NCBI GenBank assembly: GCA_900108205.1
Contig: FNUU01000001.1
Span: 482,673 to 546,672 of the forward strand
Reading direction: 5' to 3'
DNA from: Eubacterium ruminantium
GTDB taxonomy: Bacteria > Bacillota > Clostridia > Lachnospirales > Lachnospiraceae
Length of the DNA: 64,000 nucleotides
Each line of letters opens with the position of its first letter. Within the stretch, counting starts at the first letter, position 1. Position numbers and translations under genes: made by a program. Below the pieces are notes generated by a model. The model did no database searches and was not told the DNA's origin. It was given only the letters and a program-made list of their open reading frames with translations. Of this stretch, positions 45,653 to 55,511 are shown piece by piece.

Positions 45653-46033
45653 TTATTTATTCACAGCATATTCCAGATTAACTCCGGCGTTTCTCAACAA
45701 CTGGATAACATCATTTTCCCGACCGTTCATAAACTTATAATAAACCGGAATATAGTTAATTGCACTAAGACAGATTAACATTTTATCATTAAGTACAATA
45801 GCCTTATAAATATATTGATAAAAATATCTGCTTTCGTTTCTTTTGGTTCTCTCAATCAGATAATCCTGCTGAAATTCAACACTATACTTATCATCGTACA
45901 CAATAACATTATTCTTCTTGTATTCATCGAATAACTTTTTGGGTGTTTTTTTTGCATACAGAAAAACAAACATAATATATGCAATAAGCATAATATTCCT
46001 TATCAGAGACTCTCCGTTTTTATCAGGTTCCAT
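45653..46033 (-). CDS. Small protein with YcxB-like segment, unknown
   Basis: 126 residues. A hydrophobic segment near residues 12-26 (RNIMLIAYIMFVFLYA) is followed by a short region resembling YcxB-like proteins (VEFQQDYLIERTKRNESRYFYQYIYKAIVLNDKMLICLSAINYIPVYYKFM). The ATG has no good ribosome site, and the frame is open for 16 codons upstream without another start codon. It may be a shortened relative. It lies 52 bases after leuB. Confidence 0.55.
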   Translation of the reverse strand: MEPDKNGESLIRNIMLIAYIMFVFLYAKKTPKKLFDEYKKNNVIVYDDKYSVEFQQDYLIERTKRNESRYFYQYIYKAIVLNDKMLICLSAINYIPVYYKFMNGRENDVIQLLRNAGVNLEYAVNK

Positions 46034-46085
46034 TGTAATATTATCCGCGGAAACAGGCCAGCCTTTGAATGATATTAATTCTTAA

Positions 46086-47168
46086 TTATATCCTCTCCGC
46101 AATCAGGCTTCCCATCTCATCGCATTTAACCTGTGGTTCACCCGGCTTTGCAATATCGATGGTACGATAGCCTTCCTCGAGAACCTTCTTTACCGCTGCT
46201 TCTATAGCATCTGCCTCTTTATCAAGGTCAAATGTATATCTAAGCATCATTGCTGCTGAAAGTATGGTTGCAATAGGATTTGCAATATTCTTGCCGGCAA
46301 TATCCGGAGCAGAACCGCCTGATGGTTCATACATACCAAACTTTGTCTCGTTAAGAGAAGCTGATGGAAGCATTCCGATGGAACCTGTTATCATGGATGC
46401 TTCATCAGAAAGGATATCTCCAAACATATTCTCTGTAAGCATTACATCAAACTGTGAAGGATTCTTGACCAGCTGCATAGCTGCATTATCAACAAGCATA
46501 GTTTCAAATGAAACCTCAGGATAATCGGCTGCAACCTCTGCCACAACCTTTCTCCAGAGTCTTGAAGAATCAAGTACGTTTGCCTTATCAACAAGCGTAA
46601 CCTTCTTGCGACGCTTCATAGCGATATCAAATCCCTTTATCGCTATACGCCTTATCTCGTTCTCTGTATATGTAAGTGTATCAACTGCCGTCATAACTCC
46701 GTCGATTTCTTTGGTATATCTTTCACCAAAATAAAGTCCGCCGGTAAGCTCTCTCATGATCATCATGTCAAAGCCTTCTGCCGCAACCGACTCCTTCAGT
46801 GGGCAGGCCTCTTTAAGCTCCGGATAAAGATATGCCGGTCTCAGATTTGCAAAAAGTCCAAGTTCCTTACGTATCTTCAGAAGTCCTGCCTCCGGTCTCT
46901 TGTTTGGAGGAAGCTTATACCAAGGTGAAGTCTGTGTATTTCCTCCAATAGATCCGAGAAGAACCGCATCCTTTGACTTGGCAATTTCTACTGCCTCATC
47001 CGTAAGAGGTTCACCTGTCGCATCAATTGAGCATCCGCCCATAAGAATATGCTCATAATTAAATGTATGTCCAAATTTTTCTCCGACTTTATCAAGAACC
47101 TTCATCGCTTCAGTAACGATCTCCGGTCCGATTCCGTCACCCTTAATAACTGCAAGATTACAGATCAT
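46086..47168 (-). CDS. leuB: 3-isopropylmalate dehydrogenase
   Basis: 360 residues. NAD-dependent oxidative decarboxylase of leucine synthesis. Signatures are IKGDGIGPEIVTEAM, the LRKELGLFANLRPAYLYP region, the Lys and Asp of the active site in VDKANVLDSSRLWR, and NMFGDILSDEASMITGSIGMLPSASL. AGGAG precedes the ATG. Its start overlaps the end of the small 97-aa membrane gene by 11 bases. Confidence 0.96.
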   Translation of the reverse strand: MICNLAVIKGDGIGPEIVTEAMKVLDKVGEKFGHTFNYEHILMGGCSIDATGEPLTDEAVEIAKSKDAVLLGSIGGNTQTSPWYKLPPNKRPEAGLLKIRKELGLFANLRPAYLYPELKEACPLKESVAAEGFDMMIMRELTGGLYFGERYTKEIDGVMTAVDTLTYTENEIRRIAIKGFDIAMKRRKKVTLVDKANVLDSSRLWRKVVAEVAADYPEVSFETMLVDNAAMQLVKNPSQFDVMLTENMFGDILSDEASMITGSIGMLPSASLNETKFGMYEPSGGSAPDIAGKNIANPIATILSAAMMLRYTFDLDKEADAIEAAVKKVLEEGYRTIDIAKPGEPQVKCDEMGSLIAERI

Positions 47169-47451
47169 CTTTATTCTCCTGTTTTTTTCTTCTTCTAAAT
47201 TCTACGATTGAACCGATTATACTTATCAGTCCCATGGCCGCTCCTAAAACAGCGATCGCAAGGCCCACGATAAACTGCTTTTCCATAATGCTTATTCCCA
47301 TATAGGTAACAATGCCGAAAATGGAAGCAAAGCATAAAAAGAACAGAATAAACAGTAAATATCTGACAGGTTTACTGCGTTCGCTTTTTTTATCAGTTTC
47401 AATGGCCGCATCAACTATGAAATTAATTATCATCTCAAATACTAATTTCAT
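47158..47451 (-). CDS. Small two-helix membrane protein between leuD and leuB
   Basis: 97 residues. Two hydrophobic segments (about 30-52, LLFILFFLCFASIFGIVTYM, and 60-82, FIVGLAIAVLGAAMGLISII) lie between a charged N-terminus and a basic C-terminus (RRRKKQENK). No family is recognised. The ribosome site is weak (AGAGA). The 11-base overlap with leuB suggests coupled translation and supports it as a real gene. Confidence 0.62.
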   Translation of the reverse strand: MKLVFEMIINFIVDAAIETDKKSERSKPVRYLLFILFFLCFASIFGIVTYMGISIMEKQFIVGLAIAVLGAAMGLISIIGSIVEFRRRKKQENKDDL

Positions 47452-47493
47452 ATTATCTCTTTCTTCTGTAAGTGCTCATTTTACGATCAGCAT

Positions 47494-47982
47494 TTATTCC
47501 TTTGAATTAATATAACTGATGAGTCCGCCTTTGCTGATAAGGTTCTGCATAAATGGAGGGAATGCCTGTCCCTGATATGTCTTACCGGTGGTTTCATCAG
47601 TAATTACACCTGTATCAAAATCAATATCAACGGTATCGCCTGCATTTATCTCATTTGCAGCTTCCTCGCATTCAATGATCGGCAGACCGATATTGATTGC
47701 ATTTCTGTAGAAGATTCTTGCAAATGTATCTGCTATTACACAGCTGATTCCTGATGCTTTAATAGCTATAGGTGCATGCTCTCTGGATGATCCACAACCA
47801 AAGTTCTTGCCTGCCACCATGATATCTCCGGTTTTAACTCTGTTTACAAAATCCGCATCAATATCTTCCATACACTTCTTGGCAAGTTCAGCCGGGTCAG
47901 CTGTATTAAGATATCTTGCAGGGATGATAACGTCTGTATCTACATTATCACCATATTTATGTACTGTTCCATGTGCTTTCAT
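47494..47982 (-). CDS. leuD: 3-isopropylmalate dehydratase, small subunit
   Basis: 162 residues, the short form that pairs with a ~420-residue LeuC. It begins [21 protein letters not shown] and has [18 protein letters not shown], the substrate-binding loop. AGGAGG precedes the ATG. It isomerises 2- to 3-isopropylmalate together with LeuC. Confidence 0.96.
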   Translation of the reverse strand: MKAHGTVHKYGDNVDTDVIIPARYLNTADPAELAKKCMEDIDADFVNRVKTGDIMVAGKNFGCGSSREHAPIAIKASGISCVIADTFARIFYRNAINIGLPIIECEEAANEINAGDTVDIDFDTGVITDETTGKTYQGQAFPPFMQNLISKGGLISYINSKE

Positions 47983-48043
47983 GTAAGCCTCCTGTTCTTT
48001 AGATAAACGATAGATCTTTATCGTTCGCTCTATTCTATTTATT

Positions 48044-48376
48044 TCATTTAATATTATTTTTCTTTTTTTTATCTATCCTGATTGCTGAAACCACTGCATA
48101 AACCACAACCAGCACCAGTAAAACATACTCAACTATAAGAAAAATATAATTCTTTGTGCCGCAGAATAATCCAACCATGATCAACTGAATTCCAATCAGC
48201 AGAAATACTATTCCCGATTGGCGGTAATATGGTTTCTTGTCCATGGTGCGTCGTTCTTCTTTATTTGCATAAATCCACGCATTATTTATAAGCGGCCCTT
48301 TTTCCTTAACCTGAAGGGTTCCTAAAGTAATGCATAACGCCGCAGCCACATACATGATTATTTCTACAGCTATCAT
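48044..48376 (-). CDS. Small three-helix membrane protein (DUF3784-like)
   Basis: 110 residues. Three hydrophobic segments (about 3-21, 53-70, 76-97) and the cytoplasmic stretch [25 protein letters not shown] resemble DUF3784 proteins, whose function is unknown. TAGGAGGT precedes the ATG, a strong ribosome site. It sits between leuC (15 bases upstream) and leuD (61 bases downstream). Confidence 0.72.
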   Translation of the reverse strand: MIAVEIIMYVAAALCITLGTLQVKEKGPLINNAWIYANKEERRTMDKKPYYRQSGIVFLLIGIQLIMVGLFCGTKNYIFLIVEYVLLVLVVVYAVVSAIRIDKKKKNNIK

Positions 48377-48391
48377 AAGCTTACCTCCTAA

Positions 48392-49651
48392 TTACAGTTC
48401 TTCAGGTGAAGCGATCTTTCCGAGAACTGCTGAAGCCGCTGCTACTGCAGGACTTGCAAGGTATATTTCAGAATCAATAGCTCCCATACGTCCTACGAAA
48501 TTACGATTTGTTGTAGAAACCGATCTTTCTCCATGAGCAAGGATACCCATATGACCTCCAAGACATGGTCCGCAGGTTGGAGTTGAAACGATAGCTCCTG
48601 CATTTATAAATATCTCTGCAAGTCCTTCCTTTATCATCTGCAGATAAACAGCCTGTGTTGCAGGAATAACAATAACTCTGACGTCCTTTGCACATTTATG
48701 TCCATTGATAACATCTGCTGCAATACGCATATCAGAAATACGTCCGTTTGTACATGAACCGATAACAACCTGATCGATCTTAATATCTCCAACCTCATCA
48801 ATGGTCTTTGTATTTTCCGGAAGATGAGGAAATGCCACTGTCGGACGAAGTGTCGAAAGATCGATAGTATATGTTTCATCATATTCGGCATCCGGATCAG
48901 CCTCGTATGCAGTATACTCTCTTACAGCATGCTCTTTCATATATTCAATAGTCAGATCATCAACAGGGAAGATACCATTCTTTGCACCTGCTTCTATAGC
49001 CATATTTGCAATAGTAAATCTGTCATCCATTGTAAGCTCAGCTATTCCATCACCTGTAAATTCCATAGATCTGTATCTGGCACCGTCAACGCCGATCATA
49101 CCGATAATATGGAGGATAACATCCTTACCGCTTATCCACTCTGCCTTCTTGCCTGTGATGATAAATTTTATGGCAGAAGGAACTCTGAACCATGTCTGTC
49201 CGGTAACCATTCCGCATGCCATATCGGTACTTCCGACACCGGTAGAAAATGCACCAAGAGCACCATATGTACAAGTATGTGAATCTGCTCCGATAACTGC
49301 ATCGCCAGCAACAACAAGTCCTTTTTCAGGAAGGAGTGAATGCTCGATACCCATCTGTCCTACATCAAAATAATTAGTGATATTGTTGGCTCTTGCAAAA
49401 TCTCTAACCTGCTTTACATGTTCTGCACTCTTAATATCCTTGTTAGGTGTAAAATGATCCATAACAAGGGCAATCTTATCCTTATCAAAAACTTCCTTCT
49501 TCTTAAATTTACCAAGTTCATTGATGGCTACAGGTGTTGTGACATCATTTCCGAGAACAAGGTCAAGTTTTGCTTCGATAAGATCTCCTGCCGCAACACT
49601 AGGAAGTCCTGCATGAGCAGCAAGTATCTTTTGGGTCATAGTCATTCCCAT
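48392..49651 (-). CDS. leuC: 3-isopropylmalate dehydratase, large subunit
   Basis: 419 residues from the ATG at 49651, eight bases after GGAGG; earlier in-frame ATGs lie in or near that site. Fe-S aconitase-family enzyme of the shorter, archaeal-like LeuC type. Cluster ligands are in [12 protein letters not shown] and [31 protein letters not shown] is typical. It is the first gene of the leu operon and has a good promoter at 49811-49840. Confidence 0.95.
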   Translation of the reverse strand: MGMTMTQKILAAHAGLPSVAAGDLIEAKLDLVLGNDVTTPVAINELGKFKKKEVFDKDKIALVMDHFTPNKDIKSAEHVKQVRDFARANNITNYFDVGQMGIEHSLLPEKGLVVAGDAVIGADSHTCTYGALGAFSTGVGSTDMACGMVTGQTWFRVPSAIKFIITGKKAEWISGKDVILHIIGMIGVDGARYRSMEFTGDGIAELTMDDRFTIANMAIEAGAKNGIFPVDDLTIEYMKEHAVREYTAYEADPDAEYDETYTIDLSTLRPTVAFPHLPENTKTIDEVGDIKIDQVVIGSCTNGRISDMRIAADVINGHKCAKDVRVIVIPATQAVYLQMIKEGLAEIFINAGAIVSTPTCGPCLGGHMGILAHGERSVSTTNRNFVGRMGAIDSEIYLASPAVAAASAVLGKIASPEEL

Positions 49652-49810
49652 TATCATTTCCTCCATTTTCTTTCAAAAAATCCTAAACATTTGACCATGG
49701 TAAGGCAGTGATACATCTTTATCTTTCCGCCTTATATGATCAGTATTATCCGGCAACAGCCTGTATATCTGTTTTATGAACAATATACCGGTCTATGCAC
49801 AATTAGTATG

Positions 49811-49840
49811 ATTATAGCACTAACATAACCGTAATTACAA
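49811..49840 (-). promoter_or_regulatory. Promoter of the leu operon
   Basis: On the minus strand TTGTAA, 18 bases, TATAAT, giving a leader of about 150 bases before leuC. I found no T-box signature or clear attenuator in that leader. Confidence 0.6.
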
Positions 49841-49848
49841 TAAAATAC

Positions 49849-51318
49849 TTAATCTGATTCTTTTTCTTCCACAACCCTTGTGAATCTAAAGGATTCGCCT
49901 TCCTTTATTTCAGCATTTTCAGATTCATCGATGGTAAATATGATCATTTCCCCTTCTGAAGAAAAATGACCGATCAGCATATAATCATCCTTAAAAAATC
50001 CCTGATTGATATAAAGGTCGTTTCCGTCGACATTTGCTTGACCAAAAATATAAGGCTCGCCTTCTTTAAATACTTCTATCTTATAACCGCCAACCTGAGG
50101 ATCGTCTTCAAGTATCGAAAGCCTGAGTTCCTGATCAGAATCATTTATCCAGTCTCCAAGAAATATCTCATCTGTTTTTTTCAGATTCTTTCGTCTGTCC
50201 TCACCCGGAACAGGCTTATAGTAGCCATATCCCAGATATTCAGCTCTCTCACAGTTTATAATATTGCCCTTAACATCTGTTGTTATATATACAAGGCCCG
50301 GATCATAACCATCCATGCCATCTCCCTTAACCTTGTATTTTACTGTATAATTCCCATAACCACTGTTTTCATACGAATAGAAAAGGACCAGCATATCCTC
50401 ATCATACCAGGAATCTATGAATTCATCCGTATTCATTTTCTGGACATAGCACTCCCCTGCAGGACTTTTCCAGATAAATGCATAAAAAGAATCATTTCTC
50501 TGTCTCAGGAACTTATCTGTCTCCTCAGAAATAGCCTTTACCTTGGCATTTTCCTGTTCAAATATCCAGAAACCGTCAGAGGTTGTCATCTCAGGATCAA
50601 GACACTCTCCCTGAAAAATACTGTATCCGTTACCGGCAGTTCTGAGAGCCAGAACTTTTTTATCTCCTACTACCGCAGCAAGTATCTGAAAATATGACTC
50701 TCCGTCCATAAGCTGCTTTTTATCCGAAACAACCTTATCAGATGCATCTGCAGGAACAAGTGTCAAATGATTTGCAATATCTTCATCATCAAAAAGACTC
50801 TTAAACGAAAGCGTTGCATCAAAATACTGAGTCTCTATACCATTTGTGTATCTGCAGGATGCCTTACCGGCATCAAATGAAAGCTTTGGAGTATGAACCT
50901 CCTTTGACGGATAACCATAAGGAAGCATTATCCAGTCACCGTCAAGGAACTTAAGCATTCCTTCCGGATTCTTGATATCTATCTCGTCAATATCAACATT
51001 TCCGTCGTTTTCCGAGCTGATTATTTCTCCAGGTTTTTTGCCCTCAGTGGTACTCTCTGTTGTCTTTTCTGTAGAACTATCCGTTCCCTCTGCCGTACTT
51101 TTCTCAGTTGTTTTTCCTGTTCCCTCTGCCGTACTTTTCTCTGTAGTGGTTTCCGTAAGCTCCGCAGTACTGCTGTCAGTTCCGCTTATCGCCTCAGAGG
51201 TATTCGTGATCTGTTCCGTTTTATCAGAAACCGCCACATTCTTTTTGTCTTTATTTCCACAGGCCGTGAGTGCCGTCAGCGAAACACAGAATAATAAAAT
51301 TCTTATCTTCCTCTTCAT
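49849..51318 (-). CDS. Surface lipoprotein with Thr/Glu repeat linker, unknown
   Basis: 489 residues. A lipoprotein signal peptide ends in the lipobox LTAC (Cys about 20). About residues 35-95 form a Thr/Ser/Glu linker with repeated TTEKSTAEGT units. Then come ~390 residues of mainly beta, globular sequence without a family I recognise. It should be anchored to the outer face of the membrane. GAGGGG precedes the ATG. It is probably a single gene, with a 267-base gap upstream (51319-51585) in which I see nothing certain. Confidence 0.8.
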   Translation of the reverse strand: MKRKIRILLFCVSLTALTACGNKDKKNVAVSDKTEQITNTSEAISGTDSSTAELTETTTEKSTAEGTGKTTEKSTAEGTDSSTEKTTESTTEGKKPGEIISSENDGNVDIDEIDIKNPEGMLKFLDGDWIMLPYGYPSKEVHTPKLSFDAGKASCRYTNGIETQYFDATLSFKSLFDDEDIANHLTLVPADASDKVVSDKKQLMDGESYFQILAAVVGDKKVLALRTAGNGYSIFQGECLDPEMTTSDGFWIFEQENAKVKAISEETDKFLRQRNDSFYAFIWKSPAGECYVQKMNTDEFIDSWYDEDMLVLFYSYENSGYGNYTVKYKVKGDGMDGYDPGLVYITTDVKGNIINCERAEYLGYGYYKPVPGEDRRKNLKKTDEIFLGDWINDSDQELRLSILEDDPQVGGYKIEVFKEGEPYIFGQANVDGNDLYINQGFFKDDYMLIGHFSSEGEMIIFTIDESENAEIKEGESFRFTRVVEEKESD

Positions 51319-51585
51319 ACTTTTCCCCTCTTTTATCCATTCCTATTTACCGGTAAAAATCACAGGATATTCCCCCTCAGGTTCACACGGGATAACATAT
51401 ATATTCCGAACCTCCTTAATATTGCACGAAATCGTATCCTGCTTATTACACTGAATCACATGTAATTTTCTCCTCGAGCAGCCTAATTACTATGTAAGAT
51501 TTACTCTTGGGATTTCTGTATCATTAACGGTAAATCATCTCCATCGCATACCGTCATAGTATCATAAAACCCCGGATTTGCAAAA

Positions 51586-52818
51586 TCATTTCGGTATCCG
51601 GTTAACTCTCCTTTTCATCTCACGAAGCAGATCCGCATCAACGTTCCTGCCGCCATATCTTACATCATCATAAAGCTCGGTAATGTCGGAAATATCATCC
51701 CCCGACATTTCCAAAAGCCTTTCTTCAATATCCTTCGTTGTTTCAGACTCCGCAGGCACATAAGGCTTATCCAGACTGATAACAGTATTCTTATATAGTC
51801 TCCTGAATCTTCCCTCCGCAGACAGTCTCTCTCTTATTCTGGCCAGAAATGAAGTTTTCTTTTCTGCTTCATTTTTCTTTATCGGTTCGATAGTGGTGAC
51901 CGTATCTGTCTCTTCGTTCTTCTTCGTAAGAAGTGTTCTGACAATCTTTCTGATGACAAAATAGATCACGACCGCCGCAATGATTATCATAGCCAGAACA
52001 ACTATGAAATTTGCGCCCTTGGACATTTCTTTTTCTGCATTTTCAAACATATCCATCGGCCTGATGCTATTATCATCACCCGTGCTTTTTCCTCCCAGCA
52101 GCGCCGCCACGAACTCATAAAAGGTTTTGAAGCCAAATACTATCAGCCTTAATACCCAGACCATGGATTTCAGGAATTTTACCAACAGTCTGTCGAGATC
52201 AAATACCTCTGCAAGGACTACTGCAACTATTGATATTATGATGATCCCGATAACAATGACTGAATTAACACTAAGCATACGTTTTACCGGAACGCCTGAT
52301 ACATCCTTTGTCCAGCCAAAATATTCCTGCACACCATCAAGATAAAGTATCACAAGATAAGTAATTATAATAAGTATCGGAAAAATGTATGCCGACATCT
52401 GCATCTCACCATTTTTATAGTACGATCCCGTCCAGTACATAATGGTTCCGATGAAGAACACCGGCCACGGTACATCCGTAAATGTACCAAACTTTCCATT
52501 TTGCTTTACAAGTCTCATTGATGCCAGCATCATTATCATCACATTTATTATCATAACAACCTTCCCCGGAATACTGCTTACCGGAAAAGCCGCTGCCACC
52601 GCCATAATGATATGCCCCGCAACACATATAAGATTACCATCCGCAATTATCCTTATTATGTAGGATAAAATAACAACTATGGCCAGTATTGTATATTCTT
52701 TGTTACCAAATGGCTTCTGCCTGAAAAAATACAGAAGAAAATCACTTCCAAGGATCAAAAAGAGAAATGAATATATTCCCCTGAAAATGATCCTTGCAAA
52801 CAGGAGTTTAGACTTCAT
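51586..52818 (-). CDS. Polytopic membrane protein with DUF4129-like C-terminus
   Basis: 410 residues. About eight hydrophobic segments cover residues 8-310. The cytoplasmic C-terminus (FRRLYKNTVISLDKP ... DITELYDDVRYGGR) resembles DUF4129, usually found with transglutaminase-like proteins beside MoxR and DUF58 genes. No transglutaminase domain is visible here. The start overlaps the DUF58 gene by 11 bases, so the three are one operon. Confidence 0.78.
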   Translation of the reverse strand: MKSKLLFARIIFRGIYSFLFLILGSDFLLYFFRQKPFGNKEYTILAIVVILSYIIRIIADGNLICVAGHIIMAVAAAFPVSSIPGKVVMIINVMIMMLASMRLVKQNGKFGTFTDVPWPVFFIGTIMYWTGSYYKNGEMQMSAYIFPILIIITYLVILYLDGVQEYFGWTKDVSGVPVKRMLSVNSVIVIGIIIISIVAVVLAEVFDLDRLLVKFLKSMVWVLRLIVFGFKTFYEFVAALLGGKSTGDDNSIRPMDMFENAEKEMSKGANFIVVLAMIIIAAVVIYFVIRKIVRTLLTKKNEETDTVTTIEPIKKNEAEKKTSFLARIRERLSAEGRFRRLYKNTVISLDKPYVPAESETTKDIEERLLEMSGDDISDITELYDDVRYGGRNVDADLLREMKRRVNRIPK

Positions 52819-53989
52819 CCATCTTCACCTCCCATCCCCTCATATAAGGCCTCTCAGGTTTAAAACCAAACTTGTCATAATAAGGCACTATCATCAGAAT
52901 GCTCTGATCATTTTTAACCATTCTGTCTAGCTTCTCTACAATATCCTCTTTATAGTAGGGCGATATGACAATGTACAAAACATTTGTTACAGCCTTTTTG
53001 ATCTCAACATCCAGCAGCTTCAAAAATTCATTTATTCCCGCAGATTTCACAATTGAAGAAAGCATTTTATCTATAGTTACTGCATGTGAAAGATCCGAAC
53101 CCCTGCCGATCTCAGGACATATACGGTCTCCTGCCCTGCCTCTTTCAGTAATGTCACTGAAATGGATATGGCCTTCATAATTCTCCATATCCATCATCAT
53201 TCCATTTGTTGCAACAGATACTCCCACCTTCTTTTTTAATATTCCCCTGGACAGCGTGCTGGCAAGAGAAATTGCATCCTCCAGAAGCTTTCCCGCCTCA
53301 AGCATATTGTGAGTATCAAGATTAAGAAGCAGTCTGACCTCCTTATCCATCGTATGATCGTAGAGATTCACCATGAGATCATTTCTTTTAGCCGTCTGCT
53401 TCCAGTTAATACTTCTCTGACTGTCTGTATTTACATATTCTCTGATACCTCTGAAACTCATATCATCTTCATACAGACTTCTCTTTGAAGTCAGTTCTCC
53501 CATGATTCCCTTCATCATTTCATCATATTCCGGGCATTTGAATTTTCTCGGAAAAATATAGATCAGAGAATTATTATTCACTTGTTCCGCAAAAGTGGAG
53601 ATAAGAAAAAAATCTCTTACATGAACCGTACAACCGGTTATATTATAGATACCCCTCTCTGTCCCGTGAAAGGTATGTCGTCTGATTATCCTCTGATTAC
53701 CAAGGATAGAAAAAACATCATTTATATAATTCAGATCCGAAACGCTGGCATTATCCATCTCTTTAAAAACAAGAGATCTGTCCATGGAATATTTCAAATG
53801 AAAAACAGGCAGCGGCAGAAGCTTATGATTTTCTATTCCAACCGTCAGCTCTGAATCCTCATCACACTCGATAAAATCCGCATTAAAGAAAAGGGACACC
53901 CTCAGACCTTTATTCCAGTGTCTTTCATACAGTCCCCTTTGAACGATATAAACAAGACCCAGTATCAAAATGGCGATAACTATCTTCAT
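52808..53989 (-). CDS. DUF58 family protein
   Basis: 393 residues. An N-terminal hydrophobic segment is followed by a beta-rich region and the DUF58 motif DMSFRGIREYVNTDSQRSINWKQTAKRNDLMVNLYD. The C-terminal part resembles a vWA fold. These proteins work with MoxR ATPases, probably in assembly or quality control of envelope complexes. The gene overlaps the MoxR gene by four bases. Confidence 0.9.
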   Translation of the reverse strand: MKIVIAILILGLVYIVQRGLYERHWNKGLRVSLFFNADFIECDEDSELTVGIENHKLLPLPVFHLKYSMDRSLVFKEMDNASVSDLNYINDVFSILGNQRIIRRHTFHGTERGIYNITGCTVHVRDFFLISTFAEQVNNNSLIYIFPRKFKCPEYDEMMKGIMGELTSKRSLYEDDMSFRGIREYVNTDSQRSINWKQTAKRNDLMVNLYDHTMDKEVRLLLNLDTHNMLEAGKLLEDAISLASTLSRGILKKKVGVSVATNGMMMDMENYEGHIHFSDITERGRAGDRICPEIGRGSDLSHAVTIDKMLSSIVKSAGINEFLKLLDVEIKKAVTNVLYIVISPYYKEDIVEKLDRMVKNDQSILMIVPYYDKFGFKPERPYMRGWEVKMDEV

Positions 53990-54930
53990 TCAGTCCATTT
54001 CTCCGTAGGCACCGGTATGCCCTTAACGATTTCATTTATGACACTGCTGCACTCTCCAACAGAAGAAAGCCCCGACACAGTAACAACTCTGTGTCCAAAG
54101 GCAAATGGAGCAAGAAATCTCACATCATCCGGAGTAACATAGTTTCTTCCTGAGATAGCAGCAAATGCCTGGCTGATCCTCATAAGCGCCAGACTTGCTC
54201 TCGGACTTACCCCTACCAGAAGCTTATTTGACCGCCTGGTAGCTGCCGAAATATTAACAATATACTCTTCAATACATTTATGAACAAATACCCTCTTTAT
54301 ATCCTCCGAAGCCTTAATAACATCATTACAGCTGACAACAGCCGAAAGTTCTGTCATAGGATTCTCTGTTTTGAATCTTTCCAGCAGAAAAATTTCCTGA
54401 TCCTTATCAAGATTATCCATGGCAACTCTTATAAGAAATCTGTCCAACTGAGCCTCCGGAAGAGGATATGTACCTGTAGTTTCAATAGGATTTTCTGTAG
54501 CGATAACAAGAAAAGGTTCAGGAAGTGCCAGCGTCTCCCTGTCAATAGAACAGCTTCTCTCCTCCATAGCCTGAAGAAGCGCCGACTGAGTTCTCGGTGT
54601 AGCACGATTAATCTCATCTGCAAGTAAGATATTGGTAAAGACAGGTCCCTTAATAAGATGAAACTCTTCATCCTTCCTGCTGTATACATTTATACCGGTA
54701 ATATCCTGAGGCATAAGATCAGGAGTAAACTGCACCCTGTTCATCTCGCCATCAATACTTTTGGCTATACATTTTGCAAGCGTGGTCTTACCTGTACCGG
54801 GATTATCCTCCAGAAGCACATGTCCCCCCGAAAGAATCGCAGAAAAAATAAGAGAAAAGAGTTCATCCTTTCCTATCATTACCTTTCTGACATTATCCAG
54901 CACCTTTAAATACAACTCTCTTACTTCCAT
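53986..54930 (-). CDS. MoxR-family AAA+ ATPase
   Basis: 314 residues from the ATG at 54930; a TTG five codons earlier is possible and the ribosome site is weak in both cases. Walker A is LEDNPGTGKTTLAK, Walker B ILLADEINRATPRTQSALLQAMEE, and the sensor region is FLVIATENPIETTGTYPLPEAQLDRF. MoxR ATPases act as chaperones with DUF58/vWA partners, which follow here directly. Confidence 0.95.
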   Translation of the reverse strand: MEVRELYLKVLDNVRKVMIGKDELFSLIFSAILSGGHVLLEDNPGTGKTTLAKCIAKSIDGEMNRVQFTPDLMPQDITGINVYSRKDEEFHLIKGPVFTNILLADEINRATPRTQSALLQAMEERSCSIDRETLALPEPFLVIATENPIETTGTYPLPEAQLDRFLIRVAMDNLDKDQEIFLLERFKTENPMTELSAVVSCNDVIKASEDIKRVFVHKCIEEYIVNISAATRRSNKLLVGVSPRASLALMRISQAFAAISGRNYVTPDDVRFLAPFAFGHRVVTVSGLSSVGECSSVINEIVKGIPVPTEKWTE

Positions 54931-55025
54931 ACACCAAGGCCCCAAACCTATAAATATTATAATCCACCAATATTTTGCAATTTATCGAACATATTTATTC
55001 TTTGACAGAAATCCCGTTAAAACAC

Positions 55026-55509
55026 GAGTCGGCGAGTCCGCGTTTTATTCAGATTTCGTTACACACAATTATATCCATAACAGATATTCTGATAATATAA
55101 CTTATCAGAAGAAAAACAAGCACGAACGAAGTGAGTATTTGTTTTTCTTGATAAGTTACCGGAGGAACTTTAGTTCCGCAGGATTATGAGGAGCGTTTTT
55201 TGCTTCTCATAATATACGAGTCGCGTTTTGTTTTATTCCGTCACTAATATCATAATATGTATCAGGAATCTGAATGAAATGCGGATTCGCCGACTCTCAC
55301 AATTTGTAAAAACAATATACGTGCACTTCAGATTTTGCTAAAAATCTCCGCAAAATCTAGCGGCCATTTAATGTATCTCAGTATCTAAGTTACAGAGGCC
55401 GCCTGAGTTTCGCTCCGATTTTTGCAAAATTACGAAGCGCCCGTATTTGTTTTTGAACAAATTGTTCGAATGCCGGCTCACTCGCATTTCATTCAGATTC
55501 CGTCACATA
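55026..55509. repeat. Second repeat family around the palindromic element downstream of purL
   Basis: The 581-base gap 54931-55511 has no gene. A ~36-bp unit of the form GAGTCGGCGARTCCGC then RTTTYATTCAGATTYCG occurs at 55026-55065, inverted at 55265-55300, and in part at 55472-55509; a weaker trace is at 55217-55246. The first and inverted copies flank the palindromic element at 55098-55214. Further right are imperfect inverted repeats (AGATTTTGC/GCAAAATCT near 55332-55360 and GCGGCC/GGCCGC near 55359-55404). Confidence 0.7.
55098..55214 (-). repeat. Full copy of the dispersed palindromic element
   Basis: Reverse-oriented copy of the 117-bp unit. All three hairpins remain although the sequence has changed: AACTTATCA...TGATAAGTT, GGAACTTTAGTTCC, and TTATGAGGAGC with GCTTCTCATAA. 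Compensating changes keep the stems, for example GGGAC/GTCCC in one copy and GGAAC/GTTCC here. Confidence 0.8.
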
Positions 55510-55511
55510 CA

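Noticed and set aside
49652..49804. T-box or leucine attenuator in the leuC leader
   Set aside because: The ~150-base leader lacks the T-box sequence, a leucine-rich leader peptide and a terminator with T run.
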